The notes beneath the pieces were generated by a model. It worked only from the letters and a program-made list of their open reading frames with translations, did no database searches and was not told the origin of the DNA. A program made the position numbers and the translations under genes. This document shows positions 13,676-26,690 of a stretch of 59,318 bases of DNA, piece by piece; position 1 is the stretch's first letter; each line of letters starts with the position of its first letter. Where the stretch lies: the NCBI GenBank assembly GCA_902616145.1, contig CACMRM010000006.1, positions 1 through 59,318 on the forward strand, given 5' to 3'. The DNA is from an uncultured Pelagibacteraceae bacterium (GTDB lineage: Bacteria > Pseudomonadota > Alphaproteobacteria > Pelagibacterales > Pelagibacteraceae).

Positions 13676-16600
13676 ATGCAGTTATCATTTACGCAAAAAA
13701 AACATATTAGAAAAAATTTTGGACAATTAGTCGAAGGTCTTTCAATTCCAAACTTAATTGAAGTTCAAAAAAATTCATATAATGAATTTCTTAAATCAAA
13801 ATCTGTTAATGAACAGTTAAGTGAATTATCAAAAGGAATAGATAAAGTTTTTAAAAGTATATTTCCGATTGAGGATGGTAATGATAAATCCACACTAGAA
13901 TATATTTCTTACAAACTAGAAAAACCAAAGTTCGATGTAATAGAGTGTAAACAGAGAAGTTTATCATATTCTGCCGCTTTAAAAGCTACCCTAAGATTAG
14001 TTGTTTACGATATAGATAACGAAAACAATACAAAACAGATTCTTTCAGCAAAAGAACAAGAGGTTTTTATTGGTGATCTGCCGTTAATGACCCCAAGCGC
14101 AACATTTATCACCAATGGAGTTGAGAGGGTAGTGGTAAATCAAATGCACAGAAGTCCTGGAGTGTTTTTTGATCATGACAAAGGAAAAACACATGCAAGT
14201 GGAAAACTTTTGTTTAGCTGTAGAATAATTCCTGGAAGAGGCTCCTGGTTAGATTTTGAGTTTGATCCAAAAGATATTCTATATTTTAGGATTGACCGTA
14301 AAAAGAAACTTCCTATTTCAACAATATTATTTGCTCTAGGTTTTACTAAAGATAAAATTATTGAAACATTTTACAATACTAGTAAGTATTCTTATGATGA
14401 TACCTTAAAAAAATGGACCACAGAATTCAATCCAGAAAACTTTAGACGGCCAATCAAATTATCTTTTGATCTTTTAGATGCTAAGAATAATAAAAAGATC
14501 CTATCGAAGGGTGAAAAATTAAATATTATAATTGCGAAGAAACTCCAGGAAAAAGGTTTGAAAACCATAGTTGTCTCTAACGACGAAATAATTGGAAAAT
14601 ATTTAGCTAAAGATATTAAAGATAAAAGCGGGGAACTCTTATTAGGCGCTGGTTTTGACATAACAGAGGAAAATATTGAAAAAATAATAGCTAATCAGCT
14701 TAAGAGTTTATTCATCGTAAACATAGACCCTATAAATAAAGGTCCATATATTTTAGAAACATTAAAAATTGACAAAAATTTAAACAAGTCGGACGCATTA
14801 AATGATATTTACAAAGTTTTAAGACCAGGTGAAGCCCCATCAACGGAAATAGCGCAAGAGATTTTTAACAATCTTTATTTTAAAAAAGAAAGATATGATT
14901 TGTCTGAAGTAGGAAGAGTTAAATTAAATTCTAAATTAAATCTAAGCTCAAGTTTAAAGAAAACTGTTCTGGAATCAGATGACATTATTGCAATTATAAA
15001 ATTTATGCTAGATCTAAGAGATGGTAGGGGTGATGTTGATGATATAGATCATCTTGGCAACAGACGAGTTAGATCTGTAGGTGAATTAGTTGAAAATCAA
15101 TTTAGAATAGGCTTGTTAAGAATGGAGAGAACTGTAAAAGAAAAAATGACGACTTTTCTTGAAATAGAGTCGGCCATGCCTCAAGACCTTATTAATGCAA
15201 AACCAATCACAACATCTCTAAAAGATTTTTTTGCAACATCGCAATTGTCACAATTTATGGACCAAACCAATCCGTTATCGGAAATTACTCATAAGAGAAG
15301 AGTTTCTGCTTTAGGTCCGGGAGGATTAACAAGAGAAAGAGCTGGATTTGAAGTAAGAGATGTTCATCCTACTCATTATGGAAGAATTTGCCCAATTGAG
15401 ACTCCCGAAGGCCCAAACATTGGACTAATAAATAGTTTAGCCACTTATTGTAGAGTAAATAAATTTGGTTATATTGAAAGTCCCTATAAAAAAGTTGTGA
15501 ATGGAAAAGTTACTTCAGAAATTAAGTATCTTTCTGCTATTGAGGAGGAAAAATTTACAATTGCTCAAGCAAATTCAAAATTAAAAAAAGATGGTTCTTT
15601 TGAAGAAGAACTGGTTGCATGCAGAAAAAATTTAAATTTCGAATTATCTAATAGGGATAATATTGATTATATAGACGTCTCACCAAAACAATTAGTCTCG
15701 GTTGCTGCTGCTCTTATACCTTTTTTAGAAAATGATGATGCAAACAGAGCTTTAATGGGATCAAACATGATGAGACAAGCCGTTCCATTATTAAAACCTG
15801 AGTCACCTTTAGTTGGTACAGGAATTGAATCTGACGTAGCTTTAGATTCTGGTGTAACTATAGTGGCAAAAAGAAATGGGGTAGTAGATAAAATTGATGG
15901 TAAAAGAATCGTTGTGAAGGCTACCGAAGTTACTGATCTTTCGCAATCTGCTGTCGATATTTACAATCTATCAAAATTTCAAAGATCAAACCAAAATACG
16001 TGCATTAATCAAAAACCTTTGGTAAAAGTTGGAGATAAAGTAAAAAAAGGCGACATAATTGCAGATGGTCCCGCTACAAAACTTGGGGAGCTAGCTTTAG
16101 GTAAAAACGTAACTGTAGCGTTTATGCCTTGGCAAGGCTATAATTTTGAAGACTCTATATTAATTTCTGAGAGATGTGTGACAGATGATGTATTTACTTC
16201 AGTTCATATTGAAGAATACGAGTCCATGGCAAGAGATACTAAACTAGGAGCTGAAGAGATAACTAGAGATATTCCAAATGTGAGTGAGGAAAGTTTAAGA
16301 AATTTAGATGAATCCGGTATTGTTTATGTTGGTGCTGAGGTAAAACCTGGCGACATTCTTGTTGGCAAAGTAACACCCAAAAGCGAAACTTCTTCAAGTC
16401 CAGAGGAAAAATTACTTAGATCAATTTTTGGTGAAAAAGCTACTGATGTAAGGGACTCTTCTCTTAAACTGCCATCAGGTAGCTCTGGGGTTGTAATCGA
16501 TGTAAGAGTTTTTAATCGACACGGAATTGAAAAAGACGAAAGATCTATTGCAATAGAGAGAGCAGAAATTGAGGTTGTTCAAGAAGATAAAAAAGTCGAA

Positions 16601-17767
16601 GAAGAAATTTTAAATAGAAATATAAAACTTAGAGCAATTGATTTATTAAATGGCCAAAGTATAAATAAACAATTTAAAGAGCTTAAACCAGGCACTACTC
16701 TAAATAAAAACGACTTTGAAAACCTTTCTCTCAAAGACTTGTGGAAAATTTCATTTCAAAAAGAGGAAATTAATAACAATTTAGACAAACTAAAAAATCA
16801 ATTTGAAAACGCTTCTGAAGATATTCGATTAAGATTTGAAGACAAAGTTACAAAAATTCAACAAGGCGATGATCTGCTCCCAACCGTGATGAAAGTGGTA
16901 AAAGTTTTCGTAGCAGTAAAAAGAAGATTAATGCCCGGAGATAAAATGGCAGGTAGACATGGAAATAAAGGTGTGGTGAGTAAAATAGTTCCTGTAGAAG
17001 ATATGCCATATTTGGAAAATGGTAAACCAGTGGATATAGTTTTAAATCCTTTAGGAGTTCCTAGCAGGATGAACGTCGGCCAAATTTTAGAAACACATCT
17101 AGGTTGGTCTTGTTCTGAACTTGGCGATCAAATTAAAGAATATTTAAAGAATTTTGATGAAGACATTGATAAAATTAAAATAAAACTTAAAGAAATATAC
17201 GGTGCTTCATATTACGAAGAAATTATATCGAAACTATCAAACAAAGAAATTGCTGAATTAGTTAATAATTTATCAAACGGAGTTCCAATTGCTACGCCGG
17301 TTTTTGATGGAGCAAGCACAAATGATATAACAAAAATGTTAAATTTAGCTAATCTTCCTAATACTGGTCAAACTCACCTTTGGAATGGTCAAACAGGAGA
17401 AAGATTTGATAGACCTGTAACCGTAGGTATTATTTACATGCTAAAACTTAATCATTTAGTAGAAGATAAGATTCATGCAAGATCAACTGGACCTTATAGT
17501 TTAGTTACGCAACAGCCTCTTGGAGGTAAGGCACAACTAGGGGGTCAAAGATTTGGTGAAATGGAAGTATGGGCCCTTGAAGCATATGGCGCCTCTTACA
17601 CTCTGCAAGAGATTTTAACAGTAAAATCTGATGATGTTGCAGGTCGTACAAAAGTTTACGAAACAATAGTAAAAGGCAACAATAATTTTGAGTCTGGAGT
17701 ACCAGAGTCATTTAACGTTTTAGTAAAAGAAATAAGAGCTTTAGGTTTAAACATTGAATTAAATTAA
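13676..17767 (+). CDS. rpoB: DNA-directed RNA polymerase subunit beta
   Basis: 1363 residues from the ATG at 13676; a TTG three bases upstream is a less likely start. Landmarks include [20 protein letters not shown], the rifampicin-region [20 protein letters not shown] (about residue 520), [39 protein letters not shown] and the C-terminal [20 protein letters not shown] clamp segment. The rifampicin-region residues read Q, D, H, R and S as in sensitive enzymes. rpoC follows after 2 bp. Confidence 0.99.
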   Translation: MQLSFTQKKHIRKNFGQLVEGLSIPNLIEVQKNSYNEFLKSKSVNEQLSELSKGIDKVFKSIFPIEDGNDKSTLEYISYKLEKPKFDVIECKQRSLSYSAALKATLRLVVYDIDNENNTKQILSAKEQEVFIGDLPLMTPSATFITNGVERVVVNQMHRSPGVFFDHDKGKTHASGKLLFSCRIIPGRGSWLDFEFDPKDILYFRIDRKKKLPISTILFALGFTKDKIIETFYNTSKYSYDDTLKKWTTEFNPENFRRPIKLSFDLLDAKNNKKILSKGEKLNIIIAKKLQEKGLKTIVVSNDEIIGKYLAKDIKDKSGELLLGAGFDITEENIEKIIANQLKSLFIVNIDPINKGPYILETLKIDKNLNKSDALNDIYKVLRPGEAPSTEIAQEIFNNLYFKKERYDLSEVGRVKLNSKLNLSSSLKKTVLESDDIIAIIKFMLDLRDGRGDVDDIDHLGNRRVRSVGELVENQFRIGLLRMERTVKEKMTTFLEIESAMPQDLINAKPITTSLKDFFATSQLSQFMDQTNPLSEITHKRRVSALGPGGLTRERAGFEVRDVHPTHYGRICPIETPEGPNIGLINSLATYCRVNKFGYIESPYKKVVNGKVTSEIKYLSAIEEEKFTIAQANSKLKKDGSFEEELVACRKNLNFELSNRDNIDYIDVSPKQLVSVAAALIPFLENDDANRALMGSNMMRQAVPLLKPESPLVGTGIESDVALDSGVTIVAKRNGVVDKIDGKRIVVKATEVTDLSQSAVDIYNLSKFQRSNQNTCINQKPLVKVGDKVKKGDIIADGPATKLGELALGKNVTVAFMPWQGYNFEDSILISERCVTDDVFTSVHIEEYESMARDTKLGAEEITRDIPNVSEESLRNLDESGIVYVGAEVKPGDILVGKVTPKSETSSSPEEKLLRSIFGEKATDVRDSSLKLPSGSSGVVIDVRVFNRHGIEKDERSIAIERAEIEVVQEDKKVEEEILNRNIKLRAIDLLNGQSINKQFKELKPGTTLNKNDFENLSLKDLWKISFQKEEINNNLDKLKNQFENASEDIRLRFEDKVTKIQQGDDLLPTVMKVVKVFVAVKRRLMPGDKMAGRHGNKGVVSKIVPVEDMPYLENGKPVDIVLNPLGVPSRMNVGQILETHLGWSCSELGDQIKEYLKNFDEDIDKIKIKLKEIYGASYYEEIISKLSNKEIAELVNNLSNGVPIATPVFDGASTNDITKMLNLANLPNTGQTHLWNGQTGERFDRPVTVGIIYMLKLNHLVEDKIHARSTGPYSLVTQQPLGGKAQLGGQRFGEMEVWALEAYGASYTLQEILTVKSDDVAGRTKVYETIVKGNNNFESGVPESFNVLVKEIRALGLNIELN

Positions 17768-17769
17768 AG

Positions 17770-20700
17770 ATGGAAAAAAATTTAACAAAAAATTTTGATA
17801 ATCAAAATATTTCGCAAGAAAATAATTTTGATAGTATTAAGATTACGCTTGCTAGTCCTGAAAAAATTAAATCTTGGTCTTATGGTGAAATAAAAAAGCC
17901 AGAAACAATTAATTATAGAACATTTAGACCAGAAAAAGATGGACTTTTTTGTTCAAGAATATTTGGTCCAGTAAAAGATTATGAATGTTTATGTGGAAAA
18001 TATAAGAGGATGAAATTCAGAGGAATTATTTGTGAAAAATGCGGTGTAGAGGTAACAAAATCAAATGTAAGAAGAGAAAGAATGGGACATATTGATTTAG
18101 CGTGCCCTGTTGCACATATCTGGTTTTTGAAATCTTTGCCAAGTAGAATATCATTAGCGATTGATATGAAACTTAAGGAGGTAGAGAAGGTTTTATATTT
18201 TGAAAGTTTTATAGTCGTTGAACCAGGGCTAACAACACTAAAAAAAGGTCAATTAATTTCTGAAGAAGAACTTTTAAAAGCCCAAGAAGAATTTGGCGAG
18301 GATGCTTTCACAGCTGGTATTGGAGCAGAAGCTGTAAGAGAAATACTTGTTGGATTAGATCTCAAATTAGAGCAAAAAAAATTAAGAGAGTCTTTAACTG
18401 AGATAAAGTCAAAGGTAACGGAGGAAAGGACTATAAAAAGATTAAAACTTATTGAGTCCTTCATATCTTCAGGAAATAAACCTGAGTGGATGATACTTAC
18501 CTCGGTTCCAGTTATACCACCAGAGCTTCGACCTTTAGTACCTCTAGACGGCGGTAGATTTGCCACTTCAGATCTTAACGATTTATATAGAAGGGTAATT
18601 AATAGAAACAATCGTTTGAAAAGACTTTTAGATCTAAAAGCTCCAGACATTATTGTTCGAAACGAGAAAAGAATGTTGCAAGAGTCCGTCGATGCTTTAT
18701 TTGACAATGGCAGAAGAGGACGAGTTATTACTGGTACTGGGAAAAGACCTTTAAAATCCTTAGCTGAAATGCTTAAGGGTAAACAAGGGCGATTCAGACA
18801 AAATTTATTAGGTAAGAGAGTAGATTACTCAGGAAGATCAGTCATCGTAGTAGGTCCAGAGCTTAAATTGCATCAATGCGGCCTTCCAAAAAAAATGGCT
18901 TTAGAGTTGTTTAAACCCTTTTTATATGCAAGACTCGATAAACTTGGCCTAGCAACTACTATTAAACAAGCAAAGAGACTCGTCGAAAAAGAAAAAAGTG
19001 AAGTCTGGGACTCCTTAGAACATATAATTAGAGAACACCCAATTCTTTTAAATAGGGCCCCAACTTTACACAGATTGGGTGTTCAAGCTTTTGAAGCCAA
19101 GCTCATAGAAGGTAATGCTATAGAATTACATCCGCTAGTTTGCGCAGCATTTAATGCAGATTTTGATGGAGATCAAATGGCAGTTCATATCCCCTTAAGT
19201 TTGGAGGCACAACTCGAGGCAAGAGTTTTAATGATGTCAACAAATAATATTTTAAGTCCATCAAATGGAAAACCTATTATTGTACCAAGTCAAGATATTG
19301 TATTAGGAATTTATTATTTATCTCAATCTGATAGTGCTGAAAAAAAACCAAAAGGTATTTTTGCCAACATAGATGAAATTGAACAAGCTTTAGAGAATAA
19401 ATCTATAAGCTTACATTCTAAAATAATATCAACTTTTAAAACCATCGATAAGAATGGAAAAGAAATAAGCGAAAAATACACAAGTACAGCAGGGAGATTT
19501 TTATTAGCCAATGTTTTACCAAAAAATAGAAATATTAAATTTAGTCTAATTAATAAATTATTAACGAAGAAAAATGTTTCAGAAGTTATTGACACCATAT
19601 TTAGATATTGTGGACAAAAAGAAACTGTGATTTTTTGTGATAAAATCAAAACGCTTGGATTTAAACATGCTTTTAAAGCTGGTATCTCATTTGGAAAAGA
19701 CGATTTACTGATACCAAAAACAAAAGAAAATTTAATCAATAATACAAAAAAACAAATCGAGGAATATGAAAAGCAATATTCAGATGGATTAATTACTAGA
19801 GGAGAAAAATATAACAAAGTGGTCGATGTTTGGTCTAAATGTACTGATACGGTTGCGAATGAAATGATGAAAGAAATATCTAGTGCTGAAAAAGTATATG
19901 AAGATGACAGAATAGAAACTAATTCGGTATTTATGATGGCTGACTCAGGAGCTCGTGGTTCTCAAGCGCAAATGAAACAATTAGCTGGTATGAGAGGACT
20001 TATAGCAAAACCATCAGGTGAAATTATTGAAACTCCAATTATTTCAAATTTTAAAGAGGGTCTCTCAGTATTAGAATATTTTAACTCTACACACGGAGCT
20101 CGAAAAGGATTAGCTGATACAGCCTTAAAAACTGCAAACTCTGGTTACTTAACTAGAAGATTGTGTGATGTAGCTCAAGATGTTCAAATTACTAAAAAAG
20201 AATGTGATTGTAAAACAAAATCCTCTGTTACAATTTCAGAAATTATAGAGGGCGGAAATATTTTAGTAAGCTTATCTGAAAGAGTTTTAGGTAGAGTTAT
20301 AGCAGAAAACATAAAAAATCCTGTAACAGGGGAGGTAATTATTAAAAAGGAGAAATTAATTGATGAAAATGATTGTGAAAAAATTGATGCTGCTGGAGTA
20401 AAATCAGTTAATGTTTATTCAGTTATAACTTGTGGTTCTACAAGAGGTGTTTGCGCAATGAGTTACGGAAGAGATTTAGCTAGAGGTAAATTAGTGAGTG
20501 TGGGAGAGGCAGTAGGTATGATCGCAGCTCAATCCATTGGCGAGCCAGGAACACAGTTAACTATGAGAACTTTTCACGTTGGTGGTACAGCACAAATAAA
20601 AGAAGAGTCCCAAATTATTTCTCAAACTAAAGGTAAACTTAATATAATTAATAAAAACTTAATTGAGGACTCAAAGAAAAATACAATAGTTATGGGTAGA

Positions 20701-21960
20701 AATACTCAATTAAGTATTGAGGACGAAAACGGAAGGCAACTTGCTATTTACAAAGTTAATTATGGTTCTAAACTATTTTTTAAAGACGGAGATTTAATAG
20801 AAAAGGGTAAAAAAATTGCAGAATGGGATCCATATACTTTACCAGTTATAGCTGAGACTGGAGGGATTGTTAATTATATGGATTTAATGGAAGGAAGTTC
20901 TTTAACTGAAACACTAGATGATGCCACAGGTTTGTCATCGAAGTCAGTTACAGATTGGAAATCATCTTCAAAAAATTCTGAGCTTAAACCTAGAATAACT
21001 CTTAGAAATGAAAAAGGGGAAATAATAAAAAAAGCTGATGGCAATGAAGCAAGATACTATCTAGTTCCAGATACAATATTATCTGTAAAAGATGGTCAAA
21101 AAATTTCAGCCGGAGATGTTTTGGCAAGATTGCCTAAGGAAACTTCTAAAACAAAAGATATCACAGGAGGACTGCCTCGAGTGGCTGAGTTATTTGAAGC
21201 AAGAAGACCGAAAGATAGTGCAATAATTGCTGAGAACGACGGAGTTATTCAATTTGGAAAAGAAGTAAGAGGTAAACAAAAAATTTCTATTGTCTCAAAC
21301 GATGGGGAAACATCTAATTACTTAATTCCAAAAGGCAAGCATGTAAACTTTAATCAGGGTGAAAAAATCAAAAAAGGTGAATATCTTTTAGACGGAAGTC
21401 CTGCCCCGCACGATATTTTAAGAATTCTAGGAGTTGAAAAATTGACAGAGTATTTTGTCAGTGAAGTGCAAGAAGTTTATAGACTCCAAGGTGTTGTTAT
21501 TAATGATAAACATATCGAGACAATAGTAAGACAAATGTTGAAAAGAGTTGAAGTTAAAAATCCAGGGGACTCTGAGTTACTAACCGGAGAAGTAATAGAT
21601 TTATTAGATATTAATAATATTAATGAAAAGCTGAGAGATGAAAAGAAAAAACCAGCAACTTTTGAAAGAGTGTTATTAGGTATAACAAAAGCTTCACTTC
21701 AAACTAATTCATTTATTTCTGCTGCGTCGTTTCAAGAAACAACCAGAGTTTTGACAGACGCGTCAATAAAAGGAAAAACTGACTCATTGGAAGGATTAAA
21801 AGAAAACGTCATTGTCGGTAGATTAGTTCCTGCTGGTACTGGTTTAACTAAAATCGAGTGGGATAAACAAGCAAGAGAACAAGATAAAACAAGACTTGAA
21901 GAAATAAAAAAACAGGAGCTAGAATCCGCTTCTGTAGCCACCAATCAATCAGCACAGTAA
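17770..21960 (+). CDS. rpoC: DNA-directed RNA polymerase subunit beta'
   Basis: 1396 residues. N-terminal zinc ribbon [20 protein letters not shown] (about residue 74), the catalytic [12 protein letters not shown] holding the active-site Mg (about residue 461), trigger-loop/bridge-helix region [16 protein letters not shown], and the second zinc site with CDCKT...CGSTRGVC. Not fused to rpoB. Ends a transcription unit; a new promoter-like element follows before rpsL. Confidence 0.99.
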   Translation: MEKNLTKNFDNQNISQENNFDSIKITLASPEKIKSWSYGEIKKPETINYRTFRPEKDGLFCSRIFGPVKDYECLCGKYKRMKFRGIICEKCGVEVTKSNVRRERMGHIDLACPVAHIWFLKSLPSRISLAIDMKLKEVEKVLYFESFIVVEPGLTTLKKGQLISEEELLKAQEEFGEDAFTAGIGAEAVREILVGLDLKLEQKKLRESLTEIKSKVTEERTIKRLKLIESFISSGNKPEWMILTSVPVIPPELRPLVPLDGGRFATSDLNDLYRRVINRNNRLKRLLDLKAPDIIVRNEKRMLQESVDALFDNGRRGRVITGTGKRPLKSLAEMLKGKQGRFRQNLLGKRVDYSGRSVIVVGPELKLHQCGLPKKMALELFKPFLYARLDKLGLATTIKQAKRLVEKEKSEVWDSLEHIIREHPILLNRAPTLHRLGVQAFEAKLIEGNAIELHPLVCAAFNADFDGDQMAVHIPLSLEAQLEARVLMMSTNNILSPSNGKPIIVPSQDIVLGIYYLSQSDSAEKKPKGIFANIDEIEQALENKSISLHSKIISTFKTIDKNGKEISEKYTSTAGRFLLANVLPKNRNIKFSLINKLLTKKNVSEVIDTIFRYCGQKETVIFCDKIKTLGFKHAFKAGISFGKDDLLIPKTKENLINNTKKQIEEYEKQYSDGLITRGEKYNKVVDVWSKCTDTVANEMMKEISSAEKVYEDDRIETNSVFMMADSGARGSQAQMKQLAGMRGLIAKPSGEIIETPIISNFKEGLSVLEYFNSTHGARKGLADTALKTANSGYLTRRLCDVAQDVQITKKECDCKTKSSVTISEIIEGGNILVSLSERVLGRVIAENIKNPVTGEVIIKKEKLIDENDCEKIDAAGVKSVNVYSVITCGSTRGVCAMSYGRDLARGKLVSVGEAVGMIAAQSIGEPGTQLTMRTFHVGGTAQIKEESQIISQTKGKLNIINKNLIEDSKKNTIVMGRNTQLSIEDENGRQLAIYKVNYGSKLFFKDGDLIEKGKKIAEWDPYTLPVIAETGGIVNYMDLMEGSSLTETLDDATGLSSKSVTDWKSSSKNSELKPRITLRNEKGEIIKKADGNEARYYLVPDTILSVKDGQKISAGDVLARLPKETSKTKDITGGLPRVAELFEARRPKDSAIIAENDGVIQFGKEVRGKQKISIVSNDGETSNYLIPKGKHVNFNQGEKIKKGEYLLDGSPAPHDILRILGVEKLTEYFVSEVQEVYRLQGVVINDKHIETIVRQMLKRVEVKNPGDSELLTGEVIDLLDINNINEKLRDEKKKPATFERVLLGITKASLQTNSFISAASFQETTRVLTDASIKGKTDSLEGLKENVIVGRLVPAGTGLTKIEWDKQAREQDKTRLEEIKKQELESASVATNQSAQ

Positions 21961-21981
21961 AGCAAAATCCCCTTTTAAATA

Positions 21982-22009
21982 TTGACTTTTGTAAATTCAA
22001 TGCTAGTTT
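21982..22009 (+). promoter_or_regulatory. Candidate promoter of the str (rpsL) operon
   Basis: TTGACT (21982-21987), 16-bp spacer, TAGTTT (22004-22009) in the 146-bp rpoC-rpsL gap, the largest gap in this gene block. The -35 matches consensus at 5 of 6 and the -10 is weaker. Transcription from it would give a leader of about 90 nt containing the stem-loop listed next. Confidence 0.5.
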
Positions 22010-22024
22010 ACGGCACATTTTGAA

Positions 22025-22088
22025 TGTTAGAAGTAAGGTCTTTGAAAACCTTAAACACTAACAAACTTTACCCTGGTTTTCCTTACTT
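22025..22088 (+). promoter_or_regulatory. Leader stem-loop with a possible competing pairing, upstream of rpsL
   Basis: TGTTAG (22025-22030) pairs with CTAACA (22058-22063), and inside it TAAGGT (22034-22039) pairs with ACCTTA (22048-22053) around an 8-nt loop. AAGTAAGG (22031-22038) can instead pair perfectly with CCTTACTT (22081-22088), 18 nt before the rpsL start. The two pairings exclude each other, as in attenuators or ribosomal-protein autoregulation. Function is inferred only. Confidence 0.45.
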
Positions 22089-22106
22089 AAACTTCAAAAT
22101 ATTATT

Positions 22107-22478
22107 ATGCCAACAATTAATCAATTGATTAAAAAAAGCAGGACCAAACCTTTAGCAAGAAATAAAGTTCCTGCTTTAGAAAAACAACCTTTAAAAAGAG
22201 GCGTGTGTGTGAAAGTTTATACAACAACACCTAAAAAACCAAACTCAGCTTTAAGAAAAGTTGCAAGAGTAAGATTATCTAATGGTTTTGAAGTTACAGC
22301 CTATATACCTGGAGAGGGTCATAATTTACAAGAACACTCAGTAGTTTTATTGCGAGGTGGAAGGGTAAAAGACCTTCCAGGAGTAAGATATCATATACTT
22401 AGAGGAAATCTAGATACACAAGGTGTTGCGAACCGAAAACAAAGAAGATCTCTCTATGGAGCAAAAAAACCAAAATAA
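22107..22478 (+). CDS. rpsL: 30S ribosomal protein S12
   Basis: 123 residues, standard. [12 protein letters not shown] start; the decoding-centre segments [20 protein letters not shown] and [17 protein letters not shown] carry the lysines (PKKPNS, RVKDLPG) at which streptomycin resistance arises; both are wild type. First gene of the str operon, 5 bp before rpsG. Confidence 0.99.
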   Translation: MPTINQLIKKSRTKPLARNKVPALEKQPLKRGVCVKVYTTTPKKPNSALRKVARVRLSNGFEVTAYIPGEGHNLQEHSVVLLRGGRVKDLPGVRYHILRGNLDTQGVANRKQRRSLYGAKKPK

Positions 22479-22483
22479 TATTT

Positions 22484-22954
22484 ATGTCACGTAAAAGAAA
22501 AGCCCCTATAAGAAAAGTTTATCCTGATCCAAGATTTCATTCCGAAGTTATATCTAAGTTTATAAATTCAATTATGTATGACGGAAAGAGGTCTACTGCA
22601 GAAAAAATACTTTACGATGCATTGGATAAAATTAAAAAAAAGAATAATGAAGACCCATTAAAAATGTTTAACAACGCTATTAATAATGTAAAACCAAATT
22701 TGGAATGTAGGTCAAGAAGAGTTGGGGGCGCTACTTATCAGGTGCCAGTTGAGGTAAAATCAAAAAGGGCTCAAGCATTAGCATTAAGATGGATAATGGA
22801 TGCAACTCGAAAAAGAAAAAATAAAACTATGGCTGATAAACTTTACGCAGAGATAATAGACGCCTCACAAAACAAAGGTTCAGCAATTAAAAAAAGAGAA
22901 GATACACATAAAATGGCCGAGGCTAATAAAGCCTTTGCACATTTTAGATGGTAA
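22484..22954 (+). CDS. rpsG: 30S ribosomal protein S7
   Basis: 156 residues. Recognised by [20 protein letters not shown], the [20 protein letters not shown] block and the C-terminal [17 protein letters not shown]. It nucleates assembly of the 30S head by binding 16S rRNA. In E. coli S7 is the str-operon repressor. Confidence 0.99.
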   Translation: MSRKRKAPIRKVYPDPRFHSEVISKFINSIMYDGKRSTAEKILYDALDKIKKKNNEDPLKMFNNAINNVKPNLECRSRRVGGATYQVPVEVKSKRAQALALRWIMDATRKRKNKTMADKLYAEIIDASQNKGSAIKKREDTHKMAEANKAFAHFRW

Positions 22955-22960
22955 TGAATA

Positions 22961-25033
22961 ATGAATAAATACACTTTAGATAAATATAGAAATATTGGTA
23001 TTATGGCTCACATTGATGCCGGGAAAACCACTACAACAGAAAGAATTCTTTATTACACTGGTAAAAGCCACAAAATTGGAGAAGTCCATGATGGAGCCGC
23101 AACTATGGATTGGATGGAACAAGAACAAGAAAGAGGTATTACTATTACATCTGCAGCAACTACATGTTTTTGGAGAGATCACAGGATTAATATAATAGAT
23201 ACTCCAGGCCACGTTGATTTTACAATTGAAGTGGAGAGATCACTTAAAGTTTTAGATGGAGCCGTAGCAGTATTTGACGGAGTAGCAGGAGTTGAACCTC
23301 AATCCGAGACAGTTTGGCGTCAAGCAGATAAATATAAAGTACCAAGAATTTGTTTTGTTAATAAACTTGATAGAACAGGAGCAGATTTTTATAGGTGCGT
23401 AGACATGATAAAAGACAGACTTGGCTGTAAACCATTACCTCTTCAACTACCTATAGGTTCAGAAGCAGAACTAAAAGGTGTAATTGATTTAGTTAAAATG
23501 AAAGGCGTTGTTTGGCAAAATGAGGATCTAGGAGCGAAATTTGATTATGTTGATATACCAATCGATCTAAAAGAGAAAGCCGACAAATATAGAAAAGAAT
23601 TAGTTGAAACAGCAGTAGAGGAAGATGAGAAGTTAATGGAGTTATACTTAGATGGAAAAGAGCCTTCTGAGGAAGATTTAATCAAATGTATAAGAAAAGG
23701 AACGCTATCATTCAACTTTGTACCGATATTTACCGGATCTGCCTTTAAAAATAAAGGTGTTCAGCCCTTATTAGACGCAGTGATTGACTACCTTCCAAGT
23801 CCAAAAGATCTAAAATCAATTGAGGGAACAAAAGTTGGTTCTGATGAGAAAGTTACGATGAAGTTTGAGGAGAAAGAAAATTTCTCAGCTTTGGCATTTA
23901 AGGTAGCAAATGATCCTTTTGTTGGTTCTCTGACTTTTATAAGAATTTACTCTGGAACTTTAAATGCCGGGACATCTATTTTAAACTCATCTAAAGATAA
24001 GGATGAAAGAATTGGAAGAATGCTATTAATGCACGCTAATAGCAGAGAAGATATTAAAACAGCAAGTGCAGGGGATATTGTTGCTTTAGCAGGTCTGAAA
24101 CATACAATTACAGGACATACTCTATGTGACTCAAAAACTCCTATTTTGCTAGAACCTATGGAATTTCCTGATCCAGTAATTGAAATTGCTGTAGAGCCAA
24201 AAACAAAAGGGGATCAAGAAAAAATGGGAGAGGCACTTGCTAGATTAGCTAAGGAAGATCCTTCATTCAGAGTTTCTTCAGATGAAGAGTCAGGTCAAAC
24301 TATAATTAAAGGAATGGGGGAATTACACTTGGATATTATAGTAGATAGAATGAAAAGAGAATTTAAAGTTGAGGCCAATATAGGAGCTCCTCAGGTTGCA
24401 TATAGAGAAACAATTCTAGGCTCTGCTGAAATGGAGTATATACACAAAAAACAAAGTGGAGGAGCAGGACAATTTGCTAAAGTAAAATTAAGTGTTGAAC
24501 CTTTGGAAGCTGGCAAAGGAAGAGAAGTTGAAAATTTAATAAAAGGAGGATCAATACCGAAAGAATTTATTCCAGGAGTAGAGAAAGGTGTTGAGAGTGT
24601 ATCTGACAGCGGGATATTAGCAGGTTTCCCTATAATAGATTATAAAGTTAAAATATTAGATGGCTTACATCACGACGTTGACTCTAGTGTTTTAGCTTTT
24701 GAGATTGCTAGCAGATCATGTTTTAGAGAAGCTTGTCAAAAGGCTACGTTAAAACTTTTAGAACCAATGATGAAGGTAGAGGTGGTTACCCCAGAAGAAT
24801 TTATGGGAGACGTGATAGGTGATTTAAATAGTAGAAGAGGACAAGTTGGGTCCACTGAACCTAGAGGAAATGCAACAGCTATTAACGCTGTAGTCCCTTT
24901 AGCAAATATGTTTGGTTATATCAATAATTTAAGATCGTCAACACAAGGACGAGCACAATACACGATGCAATTTAGTCATTATGATAAAGTGCCTCAAAAT
25001 GTGCAAGACGAAGTAACAAAAAAATTAGCTTAA
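22961..25033 (+). CDS. fusA: Translation elongation factor G
   Basis: 690 residues. GTPase motifs [15 protein letters not shown] (about residue 17), the switch [15 protein letters not shown] segment, [20 protein letters not shown] and [10 protein letters not shown]; the domain IV/V segment includes [15 protein letters not shown] and [20 protein letters not shown]. It drives translocation. rpsJ follows after 4 bp, with no second tuf gene in between, unlike many proteobacterial str operons. Confidence 0.99.
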   Translation: MNKYTLDKYRNIGIMAHIDAGKTTTTERILYYTGKSHKIGEVHDGAATMDWMEQEQERGITITSAATTCFWRDHRINIIDTPGHVDFTIEVERSLKVLDGAVAVFDGVAGVEPQSETVWRQADKYKVPRICFVNKLDRTGADFYRCVDMIKDRLGCKPLPLQLPIGSEAELKGVIDLVKMKGVVWQNEDLGAKFDYVDIPIDLKEKADKYRKELVETAVEEDEKLMELYLDGKEPSEEDLIKCIRKGTLSFNFVPIFTGSAFKNKGVQPLLDAVIDYLPSPKDLKSIEGTKVGSDEKVTMKFEEKENFSALAFKVANDPFVGSLTFIRIYSGTLNAGTSILNSSKDKDERIGRMLLMHANSREDIKTASAGDIVALAGLKHTITGHTLCDSKTPILLEPMEFPDPVIEIAVEPKTKGDQEKMGEALARLAKEDPSFRVSSDEESGQTIIKGMGELHLDIIVDRMKREFKVEANIGAPQVAYRETILGSAEMEYIHKKQSGGAGQFAKVKLSVEPLEAGKGREVENLIKGGSIPKEFIPGVEKGVESVSDSGILAGFPIIDYKVKILDGLHHDVDSSVLAFEIASRSCFREACQKATLKLLEPMMKVEVVTPEEFMGDVIGDLNSRRGQVGSTEPRGNATAINAVVPLANMFGYINNLRSSTQGRAQYTMQFSHYDKVPQNVQDEVTKKLA

Positions 25034-25037
25034 TCTT

Positions 25038-25346
25038 ATGGAAAATCAAAATATTAGAATACATTTAAAAGCTTATGATAACAAAATCTTAGATTTGTCT
25101 ACTGAGGAAATTGTTAATACAGCAAAAAGAACCGGAGCTCAGGTGAAGGGACCAATTCCTCTTCCAACAAGAATTGAAAGATATACTGTTTTAAGATCAC
25201 CACATATTGACAAAAAAAGTAGAGAACAGTTTGAGTCTAGAACGCATAAGAGATTGATTGATATTATTGAACCAACACCACAAACTGTGGAAGCTTTAAT
25301 GAAATTAGATTTAGCTTCTGGAGTTGATATTGAAATAAAGATTTAA
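25038..25346 (+). CDS. rpsJ: 30S ribosomal protein S10
   Basis: 102 residues, standard. [36 protein letters not shown] and the C-terminal [10 protein letters not shown] are diagnostic. Also known as NusE in antitermination complexes. Starts the S10 gene set directly after fusA. Confidence 0.99.
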   Translation: MENQNIRIHLKAYDNKILDLSTEEIVNTAKRTGAQVKGPIPLPTRIERYTVLRSPHIDKKSREQFESRTHKRLIDIIEPTPQTVEALMKLDLASGVDIEIKI

Positions 25347-25350
25347 AATT

Positions 25351-26055
25351 ATGAGCATTGGATTAATAGGAACTAAAATAGGTATGACAAGAGAGTTTAT
25401 GGAAACAGGTCAGTCCGTTCCTGTAACAGTGATTAAGGTAGAAAAAGGAAGAGTTTTAGACGTAATTACAAAAGATAAAAGAGGATATAACGCAATAAAA
25501 GTTGGCTTTTTTAAACTTAAAAATTCAAAATTATCAAAACAAATGAAAGGTTATTTTGCAAAGAAAAATACTGAGCCAAAAAAAATACTTAAGGAATTTA
25601 GACTTGAAAATAGCGAACAATACAAAGAAGGTAATGAGCTTGGTTTAGAAATTTTTAAAGATCAAAAGTTTGTAGATGTAAGATCTAAAACTATCGGTAA
25701 AGGTTTTGCGGGTGTCATGAAAAGATGGAATTTTGGAGGCTTAAGAGCTTCACACGGTGTATCAGTTTCTCACAGGTCTCATGGATCTACAGGACAAAGA
25801 CAAGACCCTGGTAAAGTATTTAAAGGAAAGAAAATGGCCGGCCATATGGGCGACAAGCTAAGAACAATGTTAAATTTAGAAATAGTTAAATCTGATCTAG
25901 ACAACAACTTACTTTATTTAAAAGGATCAATTCCAGGTGGTAAAAACTCAACTGTGCTTTTGAGAGGATCTATAAAAAATATTTCAAGAAAGACTATTAA
26001 AGAAAAACATGATGCTAAAGTTAAAGCCGCCGCAGCGAAAAAGGGAAAAAAATAA
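25351..26055 (+). CDS. rplC: 50S ribosomal protein L3
   Basis: 234 residues. SIGLIGTKIGMTREFMETGQ start and the ASHGVSVSHRSHGSTGQRQD, PGKVFKGKKMAGHMG central segment that reaches the peptidyl-transferase centre. A lysine/alanine-rich C-terminal tail follows (KVKAAAAKKGKK). Overlaps rplD by one base (TAATG). Confidence 0.98.
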   Translation: MSIGLIGTKIGMTREFMETGQSVPVTVIKVEKGRVLDVITKDKRGYNAIKVGFFKLKNSKLSKQMKGYFAKKNTEPKKILKEFRLENSEQYKEGNELGLEIFKDQKFVDVRSKTIGKGFAGVMKRWNFGGLRASHGVSVSHRSHGSTGQRQDPGKVFKGKKMAGHMGDKLRTMLNLEIVKSDLDNNLLYLKGSIPGGKNSTVLLRGSIKNISRKTIKEKHDAKVKAAAAKKGKK

Positions 26056-26690
26056 TGAAATTTCAATTATTAAACATAGATGGCACAAAAAGCGATACAA
26101 TTGAACTATCAGACAAGTTAGTAAAACTTAAAGTCAACCATAAGCTTATTAAGTATGTAATAGACTGGCAATTAAATCATGCGAAACCTAGAGTCGCCAA
26201 AACAAAACAAAGAAACCAAATAAGAGGTTCAACAAAAAAAATTATAGCTCAAAAAGGAAGTGGAGGCGCAAGACATGCCAGCAAAAAAGCTCCTATATTT
26301 GTTGGAGGTGGCGTTGCACATGGTCCAAAAGGATCTGTTTACAAAGTTAAAAAAATAAATAAAAAAGTCAGAAAATTAGCACTTGCTCAAACACTTTCCA
26401 AAAAAAATCTCGACAAAAATTTATATTTTCTTGCAGATGTTAAAAAAGAAATTAAAAAAACAAAAGAGTTCAATAATTTTTTAGAAAAAAATAAACTTAT
26501 AAATGCCTTGATAATTTCTGATAATAGCTCCCTTAAAAATATAACTAAATCAGCAAGAAATATTAAAAACGTAAAATTAATTAAAGATGAGGGTACGAAT
26601 ATTTATGATATGTATAGATATAAGAATTTAATTATTACATCGTCATCAGCAAAAAAGATACAAGAGAGGCTTTTAAATGAAAAAAATTAA
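26055..26690 (+). CDS. rplD: 50S ribosomal protein L4
   Basis: 211 residues. The internal loop RGSTKKIIAQKGSGGARHAS, RKKAPIFVGGG-like (KKAPIFVGGGVAHGPK), lines the exit tunnel. In E. coli L4 also represses its operon by attenuation. Overlaps rplW by 14 bp. Confidence 0.97.
   Translation: MKFQLLNIDGTKSDTIELSDKLVKLKVNHKLIKYVIDWQLNHAKPRVAKTKQRNQIRGSTKKIIAQKGSGGARHASKKAPIFVGGGVAHGPKGSVYKVKKINKKVRKLALAQTLSKKNLDKNLYFLADVKKEIKKTKEFNNFLEKNKLINALIISDNSSLKNITKSARNIKNVKLIKDEGTNIYDMYRYKNLIITSSSAKKIQERLLNEKN

Noticed and set aside
18249-18707. 152-codon minus-strand frame
   Set aside because: Antisense to rpoC; no motif and no plausible start context.
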